From positions 4,218,342-4,282,341 of the forward strand of contig JYIP02000007.1 of NCBI GenBank assembly GCA_001051155.2: 64,000 nt of DNA, in the 5' to 3' direction. Position numbers and translations under genes: made by a program. This stretch comes from Chrysoporthe austroafricana (lineage: Eukaryota; Ascomycota; Sordariomycetes; Diaporthales; Cryphonectriaceae). The number at the start of each line of letters is the position of its first letter. The stretch's first letter is position 1. Positions 24,519 through 34,902 of this stretch are shown here, in pieces. The notes beneath the pieces are model-generated. The model searched no databases. It was not told the origin of the DNA and saw only the letters and a list, made by a program, of their open reading frames with translations.

Positions 24519-26019
24519 TTGGGGCCCCGTTGTCGCCGTCGTCACTGTTCAGCATGAACACACTTCCAGTCACTCACTCACTCACTGATCATTTTCCTTG
24601 TATCAACAATCCTACACGGCAACCAGCAGTTCTTGAAATCTCCAGAACTTGCTGCGCCTCTGATGAAATCACTGTCGCTCCTTGATCACACAAAAAAAAA
24701 CCTCAGCGTGAGGTCTCTCATATCTCTCACGAAGTTGATGATGTCTTCTACATTTCTTCGAGGCTGAGTCACCTCTATCGGGGCTCACTCTGCGTCGAGC
24801 GGTTTCATCGCATCGATTTACAAGACCACTGCGTCTCGCGACTTGACCAGCCTTCCAACCTTCCTGTGTCCTGTTCACCTGTACCACATCTGACTAGATC
24901 GAACCTTCACCTCGCTCCACGTTTCACCATCGCGTCTTCACCAGAAGCTTTCATCATGCAAGGCGGGCAAGGGCCGTCCGGGAAATATGCGGGAGCTCAG
25001 GGCCGGGCGAGCATCACTCTACCGGAGACACCACACCTGCCTCCTCCCTCTGAGCCACTTGGCCAATCCCTCTAATCTCTTTCATCGTCATTATGCAAGC
25101 TTGGTCTGGTCTAGACCACTGGGTATGTGTGTTCACGGTACGGGGCTTCTTCGTTTCCGGAATTTTGTTTTGACTCCAAGGTATGAAATTCTGTGTTATT
25201 CTGCACCTGTGGTAGGGGAGGGTGGGCCTGAGCTGGAGATAATACCACAAGATTGTCTAATCAGGGCAACGTAAGCCACGATAGCCTCAGTATTAGTACC
25301 AAATGGGTCATTCACTGTGCATCCAGTCAGCTCGATGGATTAAGTGTGTAGTATAGAAGGGGGGAAATGATGTTAAAGACCTATATACCTCTGGCTCACA
25401 CCACGCCGGGCCTTGCCTTGCCAACCATATCCCTTGATAAGCACGCCTGGGGGACCCTGGGCGGCGACGACGGAGATGGAGGCATCAGCACATCCCATAC
25501 CGTTGACCCCCAGGAACTTCCGCCGAGAAAGCCGCCCTGCCTCCCCCGCCCCTTCCCAACACGTGCCCGTGCCCCGGCCGGACGGACGGGCAGACAGACG
25601 GCACATAAGCAGCCCAAGAGGCCACAAGCCGAGCCCTCCACCACCGCCTCGGCGCCGTGCGCCGGATGATGACGGGCCAGGTTTTCATCCATTTATTCCT
25701 ACGAGGTGTTCCGCCTGGTTCCACCTTTCTGGGGACGTGGAGGACATTACCGATCATTTCCCTGTCGCGGGTTTCTTTCCAGGACTGCCGCTTCTGGAGG
25801 CTGCGGACTGCACAGTAGACAGCATAAGTCGCATGGATATTGAAATCGTTCGCCCCCCCCCCCCTGTTTTCTTCAATATTGGTGTTGTTATCGTATTTGT
25901 GTGTGTGTGTGTGCGTGTGCGTATGTTATCCAGGGCACAAACGAAGACCGCTCGCTGCACGCGAGGTGTGGTGGATTTGCACACACACTCACCGTCTGTG
26001 GTGGAGCAAGTATTGAACA
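24519..26019. other. 3' flank of apsA, no gene
   Basis: No supported coding region. It contains a short (GT)n microsatellite at about 25897-25921 and a C-run at 25853-25864. Overlapping frames of 60-200 codons lack domains, splice logic or consistent codon use. Confidence 0.4.
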
Positions 26020-26697
26020 CTATCCGGGTACAATAATGTTGATCCCACCATCACAGAACACGTCCCGGAGATTCTCCGCTGCGGTCTTGATCTGCTCATC
26101 TACATGCATCTCCATTTCAGTCCTTGTAACCACGTCTACATCGCGCTCGTCGAGCAGGATGACTAGCCTGTCGTACAGCTGATCAGATAGATCGTCGCGG
26201 GATTCCTCGAGAAGCTCTTCTCGGATTCTCTACGAAATTGCTCGCGCAATTCTTCACACAACTCTTTCACCTGCTCTCGCACAGGCTGCATCAGCACCAA
26301 TGTCACTACTGACTTGTCTCTTCGACGTACCCTCGGCCCCGCCCACCTCCATCCGCAACCCATATCGCACGACCAGCTTTCTCACCAAGCCCAGCCAAAA
26401 CCTCATCCACCTCGTCCAGAGCCATCTGCACGAGCGCCTCCCTCTCCGCCGAGTCTTTTCTTAGCGCCTGTAGCTGTCCGATCTGCTCATCAACCTCGCT
26501 TCTATCTAACGGCACTTCCTTTTCTCCTCCTGCACCTCTCGGCTCGATGATGTAGCCTAAATCTAGATCCGTGCTTAGGCGGCAGCAGCGGCGGCGGCGC
26601 TGATGCTGCGAGCTGGTCGTAACGACGGCAGACTTTCTGTCGGCAACCTTAAGGCTACGAATTCTTCTGCGCCGACCAGCCCCACCCCCAATAGCCT
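26020..26697 (-). pseudogene. Broken coiled-coil ORF
   Basis: A minus-strand frame open from about 26697 to 26306 encodes an Arg-rich patch (GRRRRIRSLK), the segment GYIIEPRGAGGEKEVPLD, and a helical run (DEQIGQLQALRKDSAERE, then VQMALDEVDEVLAGLGEK). After a stop at 26306 and one further frame change near 26220, the coding character resumes: VREQVKELCEELREQF, then LLEESRDDLSDQLYDRLV and INIIVPG before a stop at 26020. The heptad-like, Glu/Arg-rich composition on both sides argues for one original coiled-coil protein. Family unknown; no start codon identified. Confidence 0.45.
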
Positions 26698-28190
26698 AGT
26701 ATATATGATCATCAGGCATCCAGTTCGTATCCAGCCTGCCCGCGCACAACCACCCGATCTGCGCCGGCATCAGCCTATCGGTAGCCATGAACAAACTGAA
26801 TTCGTAGGATCGCGCAAGCATTTTCATTTACGTAATTGCATCTTCTGCTTCGTGATTTGCGGGGAGGAAGGCCCCGACGTCGGGAACGATCAGCTGGGCG
26901 GGGCCAGCAGACAGGCCAAGGCATGTCTCAAGGTTTGCGATGACGTGAGAGTTGGTAGTAAGACGCGCGGGAAGTGCGGCACTGATGGAAGTCGTTCTAT
27001 GGACATGCGTGGGCGGGACGTGGAGGGCGAGGGTCGTGGTGCGGATGTGGTTTTGCGGTAGGAGGCGGAGCGAGACGGAAGCCTTCAGCCTAATGGAGGT
27101 GGTGTTGGAAGGCTAGTCGAGGAAAAGGACTGCACTGATTCGGAGAGGAACGAATTGGTGGTGAACGTGTTCTTGATAGCTGCGACTGAAAGGATTTAGG
27201 CCGGACAGGTCAAGATCAATAATTGACATAGCATGGACGGTCATGGCGCTCGAGGACAATGAGGGTGAGGTGGTCATCTTGGGAAATGATTTATCGTGGC
27301 AGCATATACCACGGTGAAGAAAAATCAGTGTTGGTTAAGGAATTTTAAGAGATCTGGGCAATCGAAGCAATTGAAAAAAGAAAAGGCCCTTGCATGAGAC
27401 AGGAGTCATAGAAGACACAAGCACACAGACAGGATCCCCGCCCTCCCAGGCTTCCAAGTAATCAGAGCAGCCTTGACTCCGTGTGGATATAAATTCATGC
27501 CAAAGTCGAGGTTGAGGGTATGTATTTAATTAACAGCATTGCAAAGACAAGAGTCTCCCAAAATTTACGCCCTAACTAGCCTGCTGCCGACAACGCGGCT
27601 CCCCCTGACCCCGAGTTCGCTGAAAGAGGGAGATGACGGCGTCAACGTGAACAAGAAGAAACGACGACGCAGTCCCCCTTGCCTTCGTTTTGATAAGAAC
27701 CCGAAGAGGGAGATAGCGGTGTTAGTCCCAGGGCCCAGGCGTCGCAATTCCGCTTCAGGCCAGAGACAGAAAGCAAGCCAATATTGGTACTATATCACTG
27801 CTCTTGCTCTCGCGGAGGTATACGGATCCTGTAACTTGGCGGTGGGTTGACAGCGGGCGCTGAATGCGTACTACGAACCGTGCAATGCATTACTTTTGGC
27901 ACAGTGACGATGGCGGATGGGATAGTAATGGTGAGAATTTCAAAATACATAATGAAGGCGGCGGGTGAGGAGCTAAATCGAAGCCAGAAAAGGAACCGGC
28001 CACTCCGGCCTGAGGGGCATCCCTGCAACTCCTCTATCGATAAGGCTTAACTAACCCATCTGCCCGACTTCTTGCACGTCACATCGTAACCATACCACGC
28101 GCATCATCTCGTATCGCGTGTATTGTTGATCATAGGGATTTCGACCGCTGGCTCCAGGGGTACTCGCCGTTTCACCCGCTCTGCCCGTCG
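26698..28190. other. Intergenic, no feature recognised
   Basis: No frame in this stretch has a convincing domain or splice pattern. The last part probably includes the promoter of the PD-(D/E)XK-like gene downstream. Confidence 0.35.
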
Positions 28191-28483
28191 TTGTCGTCGC
28201 CGCTGTCGTCGCCGCTGTCGTCGCAGTCATCGTTGCCAGCCAGAGCCAGCCTTCGAGCGCTCCCCGAGAATACTACCACCACCCCCCGAGACCCATCTCC
28301 ACCAACTCCCCTTCTGGTGAGAACCACGAGGGCCACGGCCGCGGTGACGGCGACAGCGACGGCGACAGCAACAGCGATTGGGGCCGCCCGCGCAAACGCA
28401 GGCGCATCCTCCTCCTACCCAGTCCACCTGCCGAGACAAGGACAAGTGTTTTTTCATCGACCGCGACGTCGTCCTCGCCCCGC

Positions 28484-29900
28484 ATGATCCTCAACCGTCT
28501 CGAGGTCGCGCCTACAGGCACCATCCTCTGTCAGAACTTGTCGCTCGAGGACCCGGATCTGCCGGACTCACTGGTCGACTTTCTCTCCCACATTGCCGAA
28601 TTCGCCGACGGCCTCGGCATCATTGATGCCACACTGGCACAGATCCGGACCGGCGACGGCGGCATCGTCTCATGCCCCTTTCCACCGCCTGTCCGACGGC
28701 TCTTCCGTGACGGTGCCGCCTCCGATAGCCGCGCCGCCCTGGGTAGGACGCCCCTGCCGAGCGAGGCCCATCTCATCTGGCGCAATGCAACGCGCTGCGA
28801 ACTGGACCGGCACGACGAGGCGAGTTGGAATCACAATGTTTACTCCTGCGTGCTCGACCTCGCCTTTCGGGCTCATGGCCCTGATGGAGCACTGGCGGCG
28901 ATGTTTGATAACCTCATGGATTACGTTTCCTGGTAAGCAGTAACCCCTTCCCTTACCGACCCACTCACTCATCTGGCGGCGACATGACTATATCCGTCAT
29001 ATGCCAGGCGTCTGCTGCGTATGCGGCCTTTAGAGGTATCAATTTTGCTGACTCCATATAGCACGACCGCCTCCATCACGCCCTCGTACCATGAAAATGA
29101 CTGCCCGTTCAAGAACGTCGATTTCTGTATCGCCCTGAACCCTGCCGCCCAGGTCGAAACAGGGACAGGTCCCAGCGACCCGCAGGACGACTCTATCGGT
29201 GCAATGGCAGCGCCCTCGCTCACCACCACCGGTGACGATGTATCTCCCCTCCAGGCCCGAATCGACTACCTGCGGCGGGGCCTACCGCTGGTGTCCATCA
29301 ACCACACTGACTATGGACCGCTCCTCCGCCGCCCCATCGCCGTCAGCATCGAGACTATGAGGACCGGTGAAGACTGGGATAGCGCGTCCTTGCAGGTAGC
29401 CGTATGGGCAAGCGCCCACAGGGCCTGTATGCGCCACGTCAGCACGCTAGCAGCACCACGGAGCCGTCTGGGCTTGGCCGACCTCGATAGCAGCGGTGGT
29501 GGTGGCGATGGCGGTGGCGGTGGCGGCGGCAGCGTGGGCGGCAGCAGCACGCCGCAGGGTGTCATCTTTCTCCCCCTTATCATCATCCAGGGACACTACT
29601 GGTATTTTGCAGCGGCCATCAGCAAAGGAACAGATGCGGTTCGCCCCTTGCCCTGGAGCATTCATCTTCCACCCTGCCTACATTCCAGACCTCTGCTGGT
29701 CCAGTGCAGGTATACTGGCTGCTACGAATGCTGACAAGTTGGCGCAGGTCTTATACAGCCGCTACATCTTCGGCGCCACCGACTCGGTTCGAGGTGTATA
29801 CCAGATCATTGCGGTCCTCCATTATATGCGACGGTGGCTGTATGATACATACTGGCCTTGGTACCAGCGAAATGTTTTAGGGTTTGATGCTATAGTGTAG
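28484..29900 (+). CDS. PDDEXK_12-type nuclease-like protein, active-site Lys changed
   Basis: Three exons (introns 28933-29061 and 29639-29747, both restoring the family pattern) give 392 residues from the ATG at 28484. The same frame stays open upstream to about 28137 and encodes a Gly/Asp-rich stretch and a basic RPRKRRR patch, a feature I associate with relatives, so the true start may lie upstream or in a missed exon. Family landmarks in order: EASWNHNVYSCVLDLAF, TTASITPSYH, VDFCIAL (metal-binding Asp), NHTDYGPLLRRPIAVSIETM, a WDSASLQVAVWASAH helix, LPLIIIQGHYWYF, GVYQIIAVLHYMRRW and YWPWYQRNVL. Relatives have SIETK; here Met replaces the motif Lys at 29357-29359. A Gly-rich insert (residues near 310-325) is unusual. 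Fungal members have no established role. Catalysis is doubtful, but the frame is intact. Confidence 0.8.
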
Positions 29901-30726
29901 ATAGGGGAAAAAATCGATGCCTTCTTCACTGTCTACAATACACGCCGGAAAGGGTGGATGATCCGCGGGATTGAGCATCCAGAATCCACTGCCGACCAAT
30001 TAAGGAGAGATATCGGGGATGGCCAGGTGGGAGGTCGATGCAATTCGTGCTCGACATCGCGGAGCGGCATGTGTTTGCACAGGTCACAGCATACTTGATT
30101 TCCAACGGCCTGCCCGTACGTACGTGAGCGGCGTGATATAAGGGTTCCTGCCGCAGATGTTGAATCTAGGCTAACGTGGTCCTGGCCCCACTGAGTAGGC
30201 CTGTTCTGGCCCATTCTGGTGACCTGTTCCGAGCCAGGTCATATCACCAGACGGCAGTCGGGCGCGGATCAGGGTGGCTGGCTGCAACCAGCTTGCTAGC
30301 ACTACAGAATAGCCCGTCCCCGGACAGACGGCAACAGTTTGCGCACCACCTCCCGCGTCGTCTGGGCGACGCGGCAGGAACGAAAAGAAGAGAAATGACA
30401 GTGGAAGCATGCCCCCGATCGGCTCGTCAGCGATGGTCCGTCATGAGTGGCTGCGCCCATCATCCCCATACCACCCGCCCAACTCCGAAACTTCGTGGTC
30501 TCTGACACCCCTTTCCATCTCACCTCGCCGAGCCTCTCCAGTCGTGCGTGCCACCGCAGGTCCGCCACCTCAATCGAATGCCCACGGGCTCACATCCCTG
30601 CCTCCAGGCTGGGTCTCGGGGTGGACAGAGCGCCTGTGCCGGTTCATCTTCTGCACCGCAAACTCGTGCCCGCAGATGCTGCACTTCTCGCGCACCATCC
30701 TATAGTCCCGGGGCCTGTGTTCTCAG
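29901..30726. other. Intergenic between convergent genes
   Basis: Lies between the ends of two converging genes. Only short frames are present, with no motif. Confidence 0.4.
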
Positions 30727-32280
30727 TCAGCGCTGGAGATGCCAGGCGGGTCCGCGGTGTCCCCCCCCACACTTATGCTTGCTACTGTAGTGCGCGCGGA
30801 TCAGTTTCCTGTCGATGGCAACTCCACATGTCCGGCACCGGACGGTAGTCGGCGTGTCTGAGACTGGGCGGACGCGGGACTGCTGCGGTGGGGCCGGCGG
30901 CCCTGAGCCGGCGCGGTTGTGAGGTTGCTGCGGTGTTGCTGGCGGCCCTGGGCCGACGCGGTCGCGCGGTTGCGGCGGCGGTGCCGGTGGGTCGGGATTA
31001 TTCTGGGGCTGCAGGTGCTGCTCTGACATGTGCTTCTCGAGATCGTTCGTCAGCATACTGCACATGGGACACTCATGCCGGCTGTGCTGGAGCAGGTGCG
31101 CCGCAAAGTCCGCCTCCGAGACGAAGAGCTCGCAGACCAGACACTCCCGCACCGCATGGACGCGCTTGTGGCCCGGAAAATCGGACGCGGGGAGTACCGT
31201 GTCGCAATTCCGACATGCGCGCCACTGGTGGTTATCCTGAAGATGAGCCTTGAGGCCCGCAGCGGGGAATCTGCCCTCGCAGACCGGGCACGGTTTCGTC
31301 TGGTGGAGCTCATCCAAATGCTCCTGCAACCCCTCGTCGGTCTTGATAGCGCAGATGCAGAAGGGACACCGGCTCCATAGGTGCACGGAGACCAAGTGAT
31401 CTGTCATCGAGATCTGCGGGAGCCTCTGGTCGCAGATGGCACAGGGCTGCACTTTGTGCTCGACGTTGAGATGCCGAGTATATCTCAGTTCTCTTTCTGT
31501 CTTGCCGCAGAAAGGACACCGCTTGTATGAGTGCGCCCGGATGAGGTGATCCGCTATATCACTGTCAGGGACACGGAAGGAGCAGTGGCCACATTCCCGG
31601 GGTTTATGGCTGGCACGAAGGTGGAGGATCTGGTCCTCAGGACTGCTTCCGGGCGCTGGACAGCTATCACAACGTCGCAGGTGGTGATGCTCCACAGCAT
31701 GCAACCATATGTCTTGTCCGTGGATTTTCTGCTTGCAGTACAGACATCTCAGCCACGAGTGTTCCAGGTGAAGATGGTCCTCAAAATCATCACTCTCCGG
31801 TTGACAACGGAAGCACTGGCGCCACTGGTGCTGGCTGGACAGATGGAAAGCGAGAGAATCGGCATGGTACCTCCGCTGGCAGACCGGGCAATATACCCAC
31901 TGGTGGGTCGCCATGTGCTCACCAAGGCTCTTCAAAGGTTCGGCTCCGCAGCAAGGTGGCGCCAGGTGGACGTCGACATGACCGTCGATGAGGTCCCGCC
32001 TGCAGAGAGCACAATGCTGGTGCTCGAGAGGCTGAAAACAGAAGCAGGAGTCGCACCACTTCTCCTGGTGTACGTTCTTGGCGTGCTCGAGCAGGATCTC
32101 AGGCAGCGTCACCATCTCACACATGGGGCAGCGGTCATAGTCCAGCTTGGTGTGCGGCTGGTAGACATCTTCATCGCCGACCTCGTGTTCAGGGAAGAAG
32201 GTCCGAGGGAAGAGGCGGAATTCGTCGTACGCTCTCCGTCTTTGTCGGTATTGTCGTCCACATGCTAGACTCGAAGCGGC
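30727..32280 (-). CDS. Compact multi-C2H2 zinc-finger protein
   Basis: Single long frame of 517 residues from 32280 down. The first in-frame ATG (32124) would cut into the first finger (CPMC), so coding surely begins upstream. A candidate first exon at 32461-32381 joins in phase through an intron at 32380-32281. The protein is a near-continuous array of about 17 C-x2-C-x(7-12)-H-x(3-4)-H fingers, some degenerate, with only 3-5 residues from the last His to the next Cys, giving a period near 26. Typical units are CPFCGKTERELRYTRHLNVE and CAICDQRLPQISMTDHLVSV. There are no TGEKP linkers. The array is followed by a Pro/Gln-rich linker of about 60 residues and one final isolated finger (CRTCGVAIDRKLIRAH). 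DNA, RNA or protein binding cannot be decided. I know no named family with this arrangement. Confidence 0.8.
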   Translation of the reverse strand, partial: AASSLACGRQYRQRRRAYDEFRLFPRTFFPEHEVGDEDVYQPHTKLDYDRCPMCEMVTLPEILLEHAKNVHQEKWCDSCFCFQPLEHQHCALCRRDLIDGHVDVHLAPPCCGAEPLKSLGEHMATHQWVYCPVCQRRYHADSLAFHLSSQHQWRQCFRCQPESDDFEDHLHLEHSWLRCLYCKQKIHGQDIWLHAVEHHHLRRCDSCPAPGSSPEDQILHLRASHKPRECGHCSFRVPDSDIADHLIRAHSYKRCPFCGKTERELRYTRHLNVEHKVQPCAICDQRLPQISMTDHLVSVHLWSRCPFCICAIKTDEGLQEHLDELHQTKPCPVCEGRFPAAGLKAHLQDNHQWRACRNCDTVLPASDFPGHKRVHAVRECLVCELFVSEADFAAHLLQHSRHECPMCSMLTNDLEKHMSEQHLQPQNNPDPPAPPPQPRDRVGPGPPATPQQPHNRAGSGPPAPPQQSRVRPVSDTPTTVRCRTCGVAIDRKLIRAHYSSKHKCGGGHRGPAWHLQR

Positions 32281-32461
32281 CTGCGTTCATATCGATCCAC
32301 CATCCCTGCGGAGACCTGACACAAAAAAGATGCGAGCAGTAAGACAAAGGCAGGGGCAATGAGTGGAGGGGGTTTTCTACATGCCTATCGAGGCACCCCG
32401 CGACCTCTCTCGATAGCATTTGGCGATATGAAGAATACACTTCGATACAAGGAGCTACCAT

Positions 32462-33519
32462 ACCTAGGCGGATAACGTGGATTTTTATGATTGGAATTTT
32501 GATTAATTAGAAAGGTCTCCAGTCGTAATTGTGGGCAGCTATAAAATAACCCGAATCCGCTCGTTCTATTGCCAGTGGACCCGGGGGGGGGGGTTGAGAT
32601 AGAGATCGTAGAGGTGGAGCGTGAGCCAAGCTTGTCGGCGTAAGAGGATACCAGAAGATGCGGCCGACGGCACGGATACGGCCTTGTAACGCGCGGCTGT
32701 GTGCTTCTTCAATTTTCAGCCGGGAAAATGCGCGGATAAACAATCAACGGAGGCGAAGGCGGCCTCGGAGGCGACAGATGTATTCGTAACGAACAATAAG
32801 ATTATTGAAGTTTACCTGTCTAGGTAGATACCGATAGCACTGTAGGTAGCCATAGCGATAGTACTGGTCATCAGGTTGACAGCCTGGTATAGCTTATTCG
32901 TATGTAAATACGTAGAGGTTTTAATATTCAAAAGTTTTGACAATATCCCCGGATTTCTTGCATGCCCTTTGCCTACGGCGCCTACCTGCTTGCGGCGCCT
33001 GGTACTCACTATTATAACAAGACTTTCTATATAAGCAAATCCGAATAGTACGCTGTTTTCTTTACGATTCTCTTGATCAGCTACGTAGGATTGGTTTTTT
33101 TTTTTGGGGGGGGGGCCTCTATAATTAGTTCCGCATGTGGAATTCGACCAATTCCTTCTCAAGGAGCTTTTGTAGTAAACAGTATTGAGAACACTCCGCT
33201 CCGGACGGCCCATCAACAACATGACGCCTCCAGTCCGTCGTCTCTCCGTTGAATAAACCCCTTTAACCACATAATAGTACCTCAGAGTTTGTGTGATCAT
33301 TACATCTAGCCGCCGTGCACTAAGAGCCCTTTAGCATTGTGTGCTCTGCGGGCTTTCTGGCACCCGACAAAGTACCACTTTGGATTCTTGTCCTGATAGC
33401 GTGTCTTAGTAGAATATCCTACGGTGCTCGGCAAGGACTTATTTGAATAGCAACAGAGGCATAGTTGGCGTAAATACGAGTACGTGGCCTGTTAAATAAT
33501 ATAGGGCTACGGCTATATA
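32462..33519. other. Intergenic between divergent genes
   Basis: AT-richer than its surroundings (notably 32790-33320), with a T9G9-type homopolymer pair at about 33094-33116 and a G-run at 32583-32594. It probably contains the promoters of the zinc-finger gene (minus) and the F-box gene (plus). Confidence 0.4.
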
Positions 33520-34902
33520 ATGTCGAGCCGCCGCCAAGCCAAAGCAGTCAGCTCGGTATATCACCGACAAACTGCATACCCCTTGGTGCCAACACATACA
33601 CATCTGCGCCGAAAGCCGACTTCCAAGATGTGGGAGCAGTATTATTCGCCGCCCCAACCTACCGGAAATCCTTCCAAGCATCGGCCGCCCACCCCGCCAG
33701 ACCAAAACACACGAACGCCGCCCGCTAATGCGCGGCAGAACCTGCTACTCGGGCAGGATTTTCACTTCATGTTCCCCCGTGTGGATAGATATTCGGGCTG
33801 GGGCGACGATAGGAACTCGGGGTGGTTAGGTAGGCTTACAGAAGTCCTCTTTGACGGATCGGCTAGCACGATTGTGCCTTGGCTCACCGTGCCCGTCCGG
33901 CCACAGCGTCCCTTGCCGGTCCCCCGCCCTAGGACCCAGCCCACCCATCCAGCCACCATCTTGCGCCTCCCTACGGAGCTGCACCGTCAGATCTTTGATG
34001 ACCTCGACTTTCTAGAAGATGTCGTCTGCCTTGGTCTTACCTCTCAATACCTGTGGCTTGTTGCTCGTGAATACGTCTACGATTTTCACATGGTGCATCT
34101 CCTGAGGTGGCCAGGTGAGAACATCATCTGTGTTGCAGAGAACGTTAAACGGGCGGACTTCCCTCCGGGATTGTCCCTGCGTACTAAAGAAGAGACCGCT
34201 CCGTTGTTGTGGAGGAAACTTTTAGGAAGGTTCCCAAAGCGAATTACCGGACCGAGTATTTATCGCGCTTTCACCGGAGGGAGAGGTAGTGATAAGGCGC
34301 ATTTTGATTCACGACTCGTGTATGAGGAATGCGAAAGACGGACGAGAAGACGGGAGAGATCTGAGGATGTTGCATTGCAAGTTGTATTTCAGGAAATTGT
34401 CCCTGAGACGTGGGACGTGTACTTTCCGGAAGATCAACCATGGATCCTTCGGAATCTGACAACAAGGGAATTCGTCCGCGCGGAGGCTATTGCTCTAGAC
34501 CCTAAATTTATCCACGGCCCCGAGATTGAGGTGGTGGGCTTTGGTGAGGCCATCATGATACGCACCTGCTGGACAGCACCGTCTCCTGCCGGAACCGGCG
34601 ACCCTTCTCCCGCCAGCGCAAGCGACACCCCCCCAACCCAGGGTCTCCCTACCGGGGTGTGGGCAGGACATAGATTCGACATCACAGTCCTCGCAGAGCA
34701 CAACAAAGATGAGGCCGAAGCCGCGACATGGAAGGATGTGAGCGACGAAGTAGCGGGGGAGATCGCCGCCATCTGGAAGGCCGAATACGGTCCAGAGTGG
34801 CGCGAGCGCGCCTATGAATACCAGCGCTGGATTCGGGCGATTGAGCGTCGACGGTGCGACCGTTGGAAGTACTCGATGTTTCAAAGTGTGTCGATGACGT
34901 AG
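33520..34902 (+). CDS. F-box domain protein
   Basis: Uninterrupted frame of 460 residues with no intron. An alternative start is Met-37 (33628), in better agreement with a short N-terminus. After a Pro-rich region, residues about 147-195 read ATILRLPTELHRQIFDDL, then VVCLGLTSQYLWLVAREYV, the LPxEL/I plus helical layout of an F-box, the Skp1-binding module of SCF ubiquitin ligases. Downstream is a single uncharacterised region (Trp/Arg-rich, with DKAHFDSRLVYEECERR and a C-terminal EWRERAYEYQRWIRAIERR helix) without recognisable WD40 or LRR repeats, so the substrate is unknown. The gene is intact and its codon use is ordinary, in contrast to the damaged neighbours. Confidence 0.8.
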   Translation: MSSRRQAKAVSSVYHRQTAYPLVPTHTHLRRKPTSKMWEQYYSPPQPTGNPSKHRPPTPPDQNTRTPPANARQNLLLGQDFHFMFPRVDRYSGWGDDRNSGWLGRLTEVLFDGSASTIVPWLTVPVRPQRPLPVPRPRTQPTHPATILRLPTELHRQIFDDLDFLEDVVCLGLTSQYLWLVAREYVYDFHMVHLLRWPGENIICVAENVKRADFPPGLSLRTKEETAPLLWRKLLGRFPKRITGPSIYRAFTGGRGSDKAHFDSRLVYEECERRTRRRERSEDVALQVVFQEIVPETWDVYFPEDQPWILRNLTTREFVRAEAIALDPKFIHGPEIEVVGFGEAIMIRTCWTAPSPAGTGDPSPASASDTPPTQGLPTGVWAGHRFDITVLAEHNKDEAEAATWKDVSDEVAGEIAAIWKAEYGPEWRERAYEYQRWIRAIERRRCDRWKYSMFQSVSMT

